Assembly (NCBI RefSeq): GCF_000982955.1
Contig: NZ_KQ058701.1
Coordinates: 1-64,000 of the forward strand
Length of the DNA stretch: 64,000 bases
Source: Micromonospora sp. HK10
GTDB lineage: Bacteria > Actinomycetota > Actinomycetes > Mycobacteriales > Micromonosporaceae
Direction: 5' to 3'
Shown: piece by piece, positions 48,605 through 60,327 of the stretch
Numbering within the stretch: position 1 is the stretch's first letter
Layout of the letters: each line of letters opens with the position of its first letter
Translations under genes and position numbers: made by a program
Notes under the pieces: model-generated
Database searches by the model: none
Told to the model about the DNA's origin: nothing
Seen by the model: only the letters and a program-made list of their open reading frames with translations

Positions 48605-49816
48605 TCACGAGAGCAGCCCGACCTTGACCGCGAGGTCACGCGCGTCGTCACGGGTGGAGCGTGGGCCGTCGAGCAGGTCCAAAGTGATCTGGCGGGCATA
48701 CCCGTTGAAGCGGATCGTCTCCGGGGCCGACTCGTATGCCTGCCGCAGGGTCGTCACGGCCGCTACCTTGTCGTCCTTGCCGTAGTGCGCCCGAGCGACC
48801 TCGATGAGGTGGCGTGCCCGGCGCGGCCTCGATGGAATCGCCGCCGAATCATGTCGGCGTGCCTGCCGTACCGCCTCACCGGACTTCTGCAACTCGACCG
48901 CCACGGTCACCGCATGAGCGCCCATGATGACCCGGGAGAACGACGTTTGCGGCTGATAGAAGCGTTCCGGCAGACGCTGCGCCACCCGGTCCGCGCGATC
49001 CCAGTACCGCCAGGCCCGGCCTTCCTCGCCCGCACGAGCGGCGGTGTACGCGGCCTCGAAGTTGAGCGCACCCCACAACGCCAGCAGGTTCGTGCCCGCT
49101 TCGGCCACCTTCGGCTCCAGAGCCGACAGGACGTCGTGCGTTACCGCCATGGCGGTGTCCCAGTCCCCGGCGTCCCGATGCACCTGGCACAGGAACCATG
49201 CCGCGAGGGCCACCGCCTCCGGGTCACCGGAATCCTGCGCCGCCACCATCGCCCGGTCAGCTACCCGCCACAACAACTCGGCAGCCGGCTGGTACGCAAG
49301 GAACATCTGCGTCAACCCGAACGTCTCCGCCAACAGCGCCTGCGCCTGCCGACGCTCAACGCCCTCGTACACCAGCGCGGCGCGCTGCACGTCGTGCAGG
49401 AGTCTCGGCAGTAGCCCACCCAGCACCGTTCGGTGATCGGACGCCTGGTGGCGCGCCCGCCACGCCACCGCAAGCCGCTCCCGCAAGCTGGTCAACGACT
49501 CCACCGCAGCCTCGTCGGAGAGCACGACACGGTTCACGGCGTCCCGCACCGACGCCAGCGCCGGATGCTCAGGCCCGTTCACCACAGCGGACCGGTCGCT
49601 GAGCTCGCCGGCCAGTGCGGACACGTCGACCTTTAGGGCACGCGCGATGCGATCCAGCATGTGAATGCGCGGCGGCAGGATCCGGTCGGTCTCCACCGCC
49701 TTGACCCACTCGGCGCTGCGACCCACCAACCCACCGAGCACCGCACGAGTCTTCCCGGACCGCTCCCGGTAGACCTTCAACCGCTGCCCGAAGGTCAACT
49801 CCGGCAAGGAATCCAT
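48605..49816 (-). CDS. XRE-family regulator with TPR-like C-terminal domain (paralogue)
   Basis: 403 residues from ATG 49816 (GAGGTTCGGG upstream). HTH at about 8-65: FGQRLKVYRERSGKTRAVLG, GLVGRSAEWVKAVETDRILP, HMLDRIARALKVDVSALAGE. The long helical part (LLPRLLHDVQRAALVYEGVE, AAWFLCQVHRDAGDWDTAMA) resembles TPR arrays. Same gene order as the cassette headed by 42993-44189: regulator, then tiny overlapping genes including the CGGCGxPWPC protein. Confidence 0.85.
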   Translation of the reverse strand: MDSLPELTFGQRLKVYRERSGKTRAVLGGLVGRSAEWVKAVETDRILPPRIHMLDRIARALKVDVSALAGELSDRSAVVNGPEHPALASVRDAVNRVVLSDEAAVESLTSLRERLAVAWRARHQASDHRTVLGGLLPRLLHDVQRAALVYEGVERRQAQALLAETFGLTQMFLAYQPAAELLWRVADRAMVAAQDSGDPEAVALAAWFLCQVHRDAGDWDTAMAVTHDVLSALEPKVAEAGTNLLALWGALNFEAAYTAARAGEEGRAWRYWDRADRVAQRLPERFYQPQTSFSRVIMGAHAVTVAVELQKSGEAVRQARRHDSAAIPSRPRRARHLIEVARAHYGKDDKVAAVTTLRQAYESAPETIRFNGYARQITLDLLDGPRSTRDDARDLAVKVGLLS

Positions 49817-50054
49817 CCCGAACCTCCTCGTAGCGCGGGATGCACCATCGGCACCCGGCCACCGTGGCACCAACGCTACCGGGCTGACTGTCGGCCCAGA
49901 ACCCTTCGCCCAACGCGCGTCACCCCCCACATCCGCCTGACGATGCCTGGCCCACCCGCTCGTCAGCTCGGTGCGTCGCGTCCCGCAGGCGTCCGGCGCG
50001 GCTGCCCGCTCGGAGCCTCAGCCGTGACGGTGCTCGTCGGCGTCGGTCGCCGTA

Positions 50055-50579
50055 TCAAGGGATCAGCAGCTCCGTGCGGTAGTCGGCGGCCAGCGCGGCG
50101 GCGCGATTCCGGCGTTCGGTCTGCTCCTCGTCGCTGAGAGCCGGCGCCGGTGCCGTGGGCCCGTCGACCGGGTCGCCGACGCGCAGGAAGTACTCGTCCT
50201 GCCCGGCCGGTGTGCACATACACAGCAATCGTGCGGGCTGGTCGAAGGAGTTGCGGAAGAAGTGCGGCGCGTTCGCCGGGATGTTGATCGTCTCCCCGGC
50301 CCGCACCGTGGTCCGCTCGCCCCGAAAGGTGACCTCCACCGCCCCGTCGAGCAGGGTGAACATCTCCTCGAAGTCGTGCCGGTGCGGCGGCGGTCCACCG
50401 CCCGGCGGTACCCGCATCTCGATCAGGCAGTACCGGCCTGCGGTCTGCTCCCCGGTGACCAGGATGGTGTAGGTGCCGCCCGCGATGGCAACGTGCTGGA
50501 GGTTGAGGTCATCGGGCCGGGCGTGGACGAGGGTACGGGCTGGATCGTCGGCTGGAATCGCACCGTTGACCACCGGCAT
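50055..50579 (-). CDS. Cupin-domain protein
   Basis: 174 residues. Motif 1 is GGGPPPHRHDFEEMFTLLDG (HxHxxxE...G) and motif 2 is INIPANAPHFFRNS (PxxxxHxxxN), a complete metal-binding cupin. The C-terminal tail (DEEQTERRNRAAALAADYRT) is also found as a remnant at 46697-46785. Possible quercetinase-type or sensor protein; function unassigned. It lies just past the end of the minus-strand biosynthetic operon. Confidence 0.84.
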   Translation of the reverse strand: MPVVNGAIPADDPARTLVHARPDDLNLQHVAIAGGTYTILVTGEQTAGRYCLIEMRVPPGGGPPPHRHDFEEMFTLLDGAVEVTFRGERTTVRAGETINIPANAPHFFRNSFDQPARLLCMCTPAGQDEYFLRVGDPVDGPTAPAPALSDEEQTERRNRAAALAADYRTELLIP

Positions 50580-50732
50580 TCTCCTCGATCGTCGGGTCTG
50601 CGAGTCGGTACCCCCTCATAGCCGTCGAGACCGCGCCTAAACCGGTGCCCGCGACCGGATGTGCACCAAGGCCGCCGCCCGCCAACTGTCCGACAACCCA
50701 CCCGGCCCGAGTCCGAAGCGGTCATCGTCGGT

Positions 50733-50925
50733 TTAGCTGGCGACACCTCCGGCCAGGTGCTCGCGTACGCTGCGCGGGCGCAGGTCGGTCCAGGTGCGCT
50801 CGACGAACGCCAGGCACTCCTCCCGGCTGCCGGCGCAGCCCGTCTCCCGCCAGCCGGCCGGGACCTGCTTGTGCCGGGGCCAGAGCGCGTACTGCTCCTC
50901 GTCGTTGACCAGGACCCGGTGCTCG

Positions 50926-50933
<8 letters not shown>
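50733..50933 (-). CDS. MbtH-like protein
   Basis: 66 residues; ATG overlaps the PKS stop by 8 nt. VLVNDEEQYALWPRHKQVPA, GWRETGCAGSREECLAFVER and TWTDLRPRS carry the three conserved Trp of the MbtH family. These proteins bind and activate NRPS adenylation domains, here most likely those at 54051-60028. Last gene of the minus-strand operon. Confidence 0.93.
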
Positions 50934-54050
<3,117 letters not shown>

Positions 54051-54054
<4 letters not shown>

Positions 54055-57000
54055 GGCCGTCCCTCCCCCACCGGCACCCGCCGGGCCCGCCGGGCCCGGT
54101 CGGCCAGCGCCTGCTTGCGTTCGTCCCGGCGCCGGCCGGCGTCCGGGTCCCCGGCCGGTACGTCCGCCGGTGTCGCGTCCGCGCCGCCGAGGTGGCGGGC
54201 CAGCAGCGCGACGGTCGGGTGCCGGAACAGCTCGACGGCGGGCACCGGCCGGCCCAGCCGTTCGGTCAGCCGGGTCTGCACCCGGGCCAGCAGCATCGAG
54301 GTGCCGCCGAGGTCGAAGAAGTTGTCGTGCGCGCCCACCTCGGCCAGCCCGAGCACCTCCCGCCAGGTCTCCGCGACGGCCCGCTCCAACTCCCCCGTCG
54401 GGGCGACGTACGCGCCGGCCGGGCGGGTCGGCGCGGGTGCCGGCAGCCGGCGTGGATCGAGCTTGCCGCTGGCCGTCATCGGCAGGTCGGACACCGGCAC
54501 GAGCGCCGCCGGCACCAGGTAGCGGGGCAGCTGGCAGAGCAGTTCCCGGCGGATCTCCTCCACGTCCAGCCCGTCGCCGACCAGGTAGCCGACCAGCCGG
54601 CGACCGCCGGGGCTGTCGGTGCGGACCACGGCGGCGGCCCGGCGCACCCCGGGACAGTCGCGCAGCCGCGCCTCCACCTCGCCCAGCTCGATCCGGTACC
54701 CGTTGATCTTGACCTGGTCATCGGCCCGGCCGAGGAAGACCAGCTGCCCGTCGGCACGCCAGCGGACCAGGTCGCCGGTGGCGTACATCCGCTGGCCCGG
54801 GACGTACGGGTCGGGCCGGAACCGCTGCGCGGTCAGCGCCGGGTCGCCGAGGTAGCCGCGGGCCACCCCCGCGCCGGCCAGGTGCAGCTCCCCCGGCACG
54901 CCGGGCGGCACCGGGCGCAGCTCGGCGTCGAGCACGTAGCCGCGCACCCCGGCCAGCGGCCGGCCGATCGGCAGCTCCCCGTCGTCCGGACCGCAGCGGG
55001 CGGCGGTGGCGGTGACGGTGGCCTCGGTCGGGCCGTACCCGTTGATCAACAGCCGGCCGCGCGACCAGGCGGCGGCGACGTCCGGGGCGCAGGGTTCGCC
55101 GCCGACGGTGAGCACCCGCAGCCGCGGCACGGCCGCCGGGTCGAGCGCGTCGAGGACCACCGGCGGCAGGTCGGCGACGGTGATCCGGTGCCGTACCAGC
55201 GCGGCGGCCAGGTCGGGGCCGGGGGTGCGCTCGTCCGGGCCGAGCAGGCGCAGGGTGGCGCCCGCGGTGAGCGCGGTGACCAGGTCGGACAGGGACACGT
55301 CGAAGCTGACCGAGTGGAACTGCAGCACCCGGTCGTCGGGACGGACGCCGACCAGTCGCGCCTGCGCCTCGGCCAGGTTGCGCAGCCCTCGGTGGGTGCC
55401 GACAACGCCCTTCGGGCGGCCGGTGGAGCCGGAGGTGTAGATGAGGTAGGCGGCGGCGTCCGGATGCGGGCTGGGCAGCGCGGCGGTGCCCGGAGCCGGC
55501 TCGCCCGCGACCGGTCCTTCGCGCGGGACGACCTGCCCGGCCGGCTCGTCCAGGCGCAGCAGCGGGGCGTCGGCGTCGGGCAGCGCCTCGACGGCCCCGG
55601 CGGCGGTGACCACCAGCCGCGCGTCGGCGTCGGCGAGCAGGTGGGCCAGCCGGGCCGCCGGCAGCTGCGGATCCAGCGGCAGATAGACCCCGCCGGCCCG
55701 GAGCACGGCGAGGAACGCCACCACCCACTGCGGACCGGCCGGCAGGCAGACCCCGACGGTGTGCTCGTCGCGTACGCCGCGGCCGCGCAGGGTGCGGGCC
55801 AGCCGGGTGGCCGCCGCGTCCAGCTCGGCGTAGCTCAGCGTCCGGTCCAGGTACGCCACCGCGACCGCGTCCGGGGCGCCGGCGGCCCGGCGGGCGACCA
55901 GCTCGGGCAGGGTGAGCCGGTCGTCGACCGGGGGCGCGGTGGCGGCCCAGCGGTCCACCAGCTCCCGGCCGGCGGCCGGGCCGAGCAGCGGCAGCCGGTC
56001 GACCGGGGTGTCCGGGTCGGTGAGCGCGGCGGTGAGCAGGGTGTCGAGCTGGTCGGCGAGGGCGCGGGCGGTGCCCTCGTCGAAGAGCCGGGTGCGGTAC
56101 TCGACCCGGCCGTCGATGCGCCCGTCGTGCGGGATGACCGTCAGCGTCAGGTCGAACATGGAGGTGCCGGTGTGCGTCTCGCCGCTGGCCAGCACGGTGA
56201 GCCCGGGCAGGGCGAGCCGGTCCTCCCAGCCGTCCTCCACGGCGAACATCACCTGGGCGAGGGGGTGCCGGCCCGGGTCGCGCTCGGGTCGCAGCTCCTG
56301 GACCAGGGCGTCGAACGGCACCGGGTCGGTGAGCGCGCTGAGCGCCCGGTCCCGGAGCTGGTCGAGCAGGCCGGCGAAGGTGAGCCCGGCGTCGAGCCGG
56401 CTGCGCAGCACCAGGGTGTTCACGAAGAAGCCGACGGCGGTCTCGCTGTCCAGGGTCTGCCGGTTCGCCACCGGGGTGGCGATGAGCAGGTCGGCCTGCT
56501 GACTGCGCCGGTGCAGCAGCGCCGCCCAGCCGGCCGCGAAGATCATGTACGGAGTGGCGCCGGTGCGCCGGCCCGCCTCCGCGACCAGCTCGGCGAGGGC
56601 GGGCGGCCAGCAGAACTCGATCTCGTGCCCGGCGTCCTCCAGCTCGGCCGGGCGGGGCCGGTCGGTGGGCAGGTCCAGCCCGGGCGGCGCGCCGGCCAGC
56701 GTGTCCCGCCACCAGTCCAGCCGCCGGGCCAACTCGGCCGGGTCGAGCAGCCGGTCCTGGCGCAGCGCCGCCGGGACGTCCCGGGGCACCGGCGGCAGCG
56801 CGGGGGCCTGCCCGGCGCGCAGCGCCGCGTACGCGGTGGAGAGCTCGTCGAAGAGCAGCCCCATGCTCCAGCCGTCGCAGACCACGTGGTGCAGGGACAG
56901 CAGCAGCGTCCAGTCGGCCGGGCCGGTGCGGCACAGGGTGGCCCGCACCAGCGGGCCCCGGGCCAGGTCGAACGGGCGGACCGCCTCGGCGGTGGCGTAC

Positions 57001-57380
57001 CCGTCCAGCTCGTCCGGGGCGAGGTCGACCACCGGCACCGGCAGCCCGGCCGGCGGCAGCACCAGCTGGTGTGGCTGCCCGTCCAGCGGCACGAAGACGG
57101 TACGCAGCGCCTCGTGCCGGGCCACCACCAGGTCCAAGGCAGCGCGCAGCGCGGCCACGTCCAGCTCGCCGCGCAGGTCCACCCGGTACGGCACGTGGTA
57201 GGCGGGGCTGTCCGGGCGCAGCTGGGCCAGCAGCAGCATCCACTCCTGGGCGGCGGTGAGCGGGTGCACGCCGTAGCGGTCGCCGTCGGCACGGACCGCG
57301 GCCAGGAACGCCCGGCGCCGCTCGGGCGGCAGCGCGTCGACCCGGCGGCGCAGCTCGTCCGGGTCCAGCGGGCCGCTCAC
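54051..57380 (-). CDS. NRPS module: C - A - PCP
   Basis: 1109 residues from GTG 57380 (GTGA overlap with the upstream NRPS stop). C: LHHVVCDGWSMGLLF at about 162, GFFVNTLVLRS. A: AYLIYTSGSTGRPKG, INGYGPTEATVTA, YATGDLVRWRADGQL, DQVKINGYRIELGEVE, and the C-terminal Lys in MTASGKLDP. By manual alignment to GrsA the pocket reads roughly D-V-S-D-L-V-G-V-T-K; I do not assign a substrate. PCP: DNFFDLGGTSMLLAR (Ser1028). Second module of the minus-strand line, handing its product to the PKS. Confidence 0.93.
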
Positions 57381-60028
57381 CGCGCGCCCGCACCGTGTTC
57401 GAGCTGGTCGAGCAGGCCGGCCAGATCGGCCGCGGGCGGCCCGTCGGGCAGCGGTTCGGCCGGGCCGGCCACGGTGACCGGCCGGCCCGCCGCGGCGGCG
57501 ATCTCGTCGGCCGCGGCGGCCAGCGCGGCGACCGTCGGGTGGTCGAAGACCAGCCGCAGCGGCACCTCCGCCCCGATCGCGGCCGACAGCCGGGACCGGA
57601 CCCGGGTCGCCTTGAGCGACCGTCCACCGAGGTCGAAGAAGTCGTCGTCGCGGCCGTGCACCGGCACCCCGAGCACGTCCTGCCAGATCTCGGCCACCGC
57701 CCGCTCGGTCGGGGTCAGTACGGCCTCCGGTGCGGGCCCGGCGGTCGGCCCGGGGTCGGGCAACGCCGGCCCGGTGGCCGCCCCGGGGTCGGGCAGCGCG
57801 GCCGCGTCGACCTTGCCGTTGCGGTTGAGCGGCAGCGCCGGCAGCGGCACGAACACGGCCGGCACCAGGTGGTCGGGGAGCTGCTCGCGGGCCCGGGCGC
57901 GGATCGCCGGCAGGTCCGCCCCGGCGGCGGGCACCACGTACGCGACCAGCCGGGCGTCGCCGGCGCCGTCCCGGTCGGCCCGGACGTACGCGTCGTCGAC
58001 CAGCCCGCCGCCGCGCAGCGCCGCGGTCACCTCGCCCGGCTCGACCCGGTACCCGCGGATCTTCACCTGCTGGTCGGCCCGGCCGACGAACTCGATCAGC
58101 CCGTCCGGGCGCTGCCGCACCAGGTCCCCGGTGCGGTACAGCCGGCCGCCGGGGCGCGGCCCGAACGGGTCGGGCAGGAATGTCTCCGCCGTCTGCCCGG
58201 GCCGGCCGAGGTAGCCGCGGGCGACCCCGTCGCCGCCGATGAACAGCTCGCCGAGCACTCCCGGCGGGACCGGCTGGAACAGGTGGTCGAGCACGTACAC
58301 CCGGGTGTTGGCGACCGGGCCGCCGATCGGCACCACCGGGTCGTCGTCGGCGAGCCGGGCGCAGTCGTACGTGGTGGTGTAGGTGGTGCCCTCGGTCGGG
58401 CCGTACCCGTTGACCAGGGTGGTGTCCGGGCAGGCGGCGCGCAGCCGGCGCACGGCGGTCGGGTCGGCCTGCTCCCCGCCGAAGGTGAGGTAGCGCAGGG
58501 CGGCCAGCGCGTCGGGCGCCTCGGTGGCCAGCTGCCGGGCCACCGAGGTGGCCAGGAACATCATGGTCACGCCCTGCTCGCGCAGCCGCCGGCGCAGCCG
58601 GTCCGGCACGATGACGTCGTCGATGTCCAGGTCGGCCAGGCAGGCGCCGTTGAGCAGCGCGCCCCACACCTCCAGGGTGGCCGCGTCGAAGGACATCGTC
58701 GCGGCCTGCCCCATCACGTCGTCGGGGCGTACGGTCAGGTAGTCGGTGTCGCGGACCAGCCGGACGATGTTGCGGTGGCTGACCCCGGTGCCCTTGGGCC
58801 GGCCGGTCGAGCCGGAGGTGTACATCACGTAGGCGAGCTGGTCGGGGTGGACGGTGACCGGGGGCGGCGCGTCCGGGCCGTCGCCGGTGGCGCCGTCCAC
58901 GGCCAGCCGGGGGGTGCCGTCGGCGGGCAGCCGGTCGGCCAGCGCGGCCGGGTGCAGCAGCACCGCCGGGCGGGCGTCCGCGCACATCAACGCCAGCCGC
59001 TCGACCGGGTAGCCCGGGTCCAGCGGCAGGTACGCCGCCCCGGCCTTGAGCGTGGCCAGGGCGGCCACCACCCAGCCGGCGGTGTCGGCGAAACAGAGCC
59101 CCACCAGGGACTCCGCGCCGACGCCGAGGGCGCGCAGCCGCCCGGCCAGCCGGTTCGACCGCCGGTCCAGCTCGCGGTAGCTGAGCACCCGGTCGCCGTC
59201 GCGCAGCGCCGGGGCGTCCGGGCGGCGGGCGGACCACTCGGCGAACAACTCCGGCACCGACCGGTCCCGCGGGTACCCGGTGTCGGTGGCGTTGACCGCG
59301 AGCACGCTGCGCCGGTGGGTCTCGTCGTCCAACAGGGACAGGTCGGAGAGCCGCCCGTCGCGGCGGTCCCGCAGCCGGGCCAGGAGCAGGGCCAGCTCCG
59401 CGGCGACCGGTTCGGCGTGCCGGTGCCGCACGGTCAGCGTCCCGTCGGCGGCCACGCTGAGCCGCAGCTCGCCCCGGGCCCCGGCGGGCAGCGGGTCGGG
59501 CCCGATCGACACCACCGGCCGGTCCGCCGCGCCCCTCGGCGCCGGACCGTCCCCGGTCCCGGCGTCGGCCGTCGCGGCGTCGCCGGTCCCGGCGTCGGCG
59601 GTCCCGGCATCGGCGGTCCCGGCGTCGGCCGTCGCGGCGTCGCCGGTCCCGGCGTCGGCCGTCGCGGTGTCGCTCGCGGCAGCGGTCGCCGAATCGGCCG
59701 CGGCGGCATCGGTTCCGGCGTCGGCATCCCGGGCGACCGGGTCGCCGGTCGCGGCGTGGACCAGGTCGCGCAGCTCGCGCCAGGTCGGATCGGCGGGCAG
59801 CCGCAGCGGCAGCGGCCGCCAGCCGTTGCCGGCCGGCACCTCCGCGAGCAGCTCCCGCCGGCCGGTGCGGCGGCGCAGCAGGGCGAGCAGCCCGGCCAGC
59901 GCGACGACCAGGGACTCGTCCGGCCCGGCCAGCAGCGCCACGACGGCCACGCCGGGGCCGGTCGGGGCCGGCGGGTACGGCAGCTCGGGCGGCTCCGGCA
60001 ACGCGCGGACCTGCGGCTGTTCGGTCAT
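57377..60028 (-). CDS. NRPS initiation module: vestigial C half - A - PCP
   Basis: 883 residues from ATG 60028. The first about 230 residues are only the C-terminal half of a condensation domain (VVALAGLLALLRRRTGRREL, LRLSVAADGTLTVRH, LLARLRDRRDGRLSDL) with no HHxxxDG, interrupted by a pentapeptide repeat. A: YVMYTSGSTGRPKGTGVSHR, SFDAATLEVWGALLNG, TFGGEQADP, NGYGPTEGTTYTT, YRTGDLVRQRPDG, LNRNGKVDA. Manual pocket reading is D-A-L-F-L-F-G-T-Y-K, suggesting a hydrophobic substrate at best. PCP: DDFFDLGGRSLKATR (Ser804). It begins the assembly line; the C remnant cannot condense. Confidence 0.9.
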   Translation of the reverse strand: MTEQPQVRALPEPPELPYPPAPTGPGVAVVALLAGPDESLVVALAGLLALLRRRTGRRELLAEVPAGNGWRPLPLRLPADPTWRELRDLVHAATGDPVARDADAGTDAAAADSATAAASDTATADAGTGDAATADAGTADAGTADAGTGDAATADAGTGDGPAPRGAADRPVVSIGPDPLPAGARGELRLSVAADGTLTVRHRHAEPVAAELALLLARLRDRRDGRLSDLSLLDDETHRRSVLAVNATDTGYPRDRSVPELFAEWSARRPDAPALRDGDRVLSYRELDRRSNRLAGRLRALGVGAESLVGLCFADTAGWVVAALATLKAGAAYLPLDPGYPVERLALMCADARPAVLLHPAALADRLPADGTPRLAVDGATGDGPDAPPPVTVHPDQLAYVMYTSGSTGRPKGTGVSHRNIVRLVRDTDYLTVRPDDVMGQAATMSFDAATLEVWGALLNGACLADLDIDDVIVPDRLRRRLREQGVTMMFLATSVARQLATEAPDALAALRYLTFGGEQADPTAVRRLRAACPDTTLVNGYGPTEGTTYTTTYDCARLADDDPVVPIGGPVANTRVYVLDHLFQPVPPGVLGELFIGGDGVARGYLGRPGQTAETFLPDPFGPRPGGRLYRTGDLVRQRPDGLIEFVGRADQQVKIRGYRVEPGEVTAALRGGGLVDDAYVRADRDGAGDARLVAYVVPAAGADLPAIRARAREQLPDHLVPAVFVPLPALPLNRNGKVDAAALPDPGAATGPALPDPGPTAGPAPEAVLTPTERAVAEIWQDVLGVPVHGRDDDFFDLGGRSLKATRVRSRLSAAIGAEVPLRLVFDHPTVAALAAAADEIAAAAGRPVTVAGPAEPLPDGPPAADLAGLLDQLEHGAGAR
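59555..59674. repeat. 15-bp minisatellite (8 units) in NRPS N-terminal remnant
   Basis: Eight 15-bp units of the type GGTCCCGGCGTCGGC or CGTCGCGGCGTCGCC; on the coding (minus) strand they give A-G-T-(A/G)-D or A-A-T-A-D pentapeptides. It lies inside the degraded condensation half-domain. The unit number and length match the repeat in the other NRPS at 26351-26470, although the sequences differ. Confidence 0.93.
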
Positions 60029-60327
60029 CGGATCTCATCCCCGATCGGCAGGCGACATGCGACGTCGGGGATTCTGCGCGGCGCGGGTGCCGGTTGCTTG
60101 TACGGCCACTGCGGGTGCCGTTCGGCCACCCTGACGGAACTCTGAGCGTCGGCATAAGCCAGTAGCGCATAGCAGTCAGTAAGTACACCGACTCTTTTGG
60201 TTATGGCGACAACGCTCGATGCCGACGATGATCGGGCCGGGGGGAAGCCACACCGGGCGAGGAACACGCATCGCCACGGTTGCTCTCCGCACGCCCGATC
60301 CTCCACAAGAGACCCCAGGAGCGGTGG
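60029..60327. promoter_or_regulatory. Divergent intergenic region between NRPS operon and BTAD regulator
   Basis: 299 bp, clearly richer in A/T than its flanks at 60140-60215 (around GCATAAGCCAGTAGCGCATA and CTCTTTTGGTTATGG), so it should contain promoters for both directions. AGGAG at 60317-60321 is the ribosome binding site of the regulator. I cannot define -35/-10 pairs or the activator repeats with confidence. Confidence 0.5.

Noticed and set aside
57381..60188. Upstream extension of the C-A-PCP NRPS to a 2045-residue protein
   Set aside because: The extension overlaps the A-PCP NRPS in another frame and contains no domain; GTG 57380 with GTGA overlap is the natural start.
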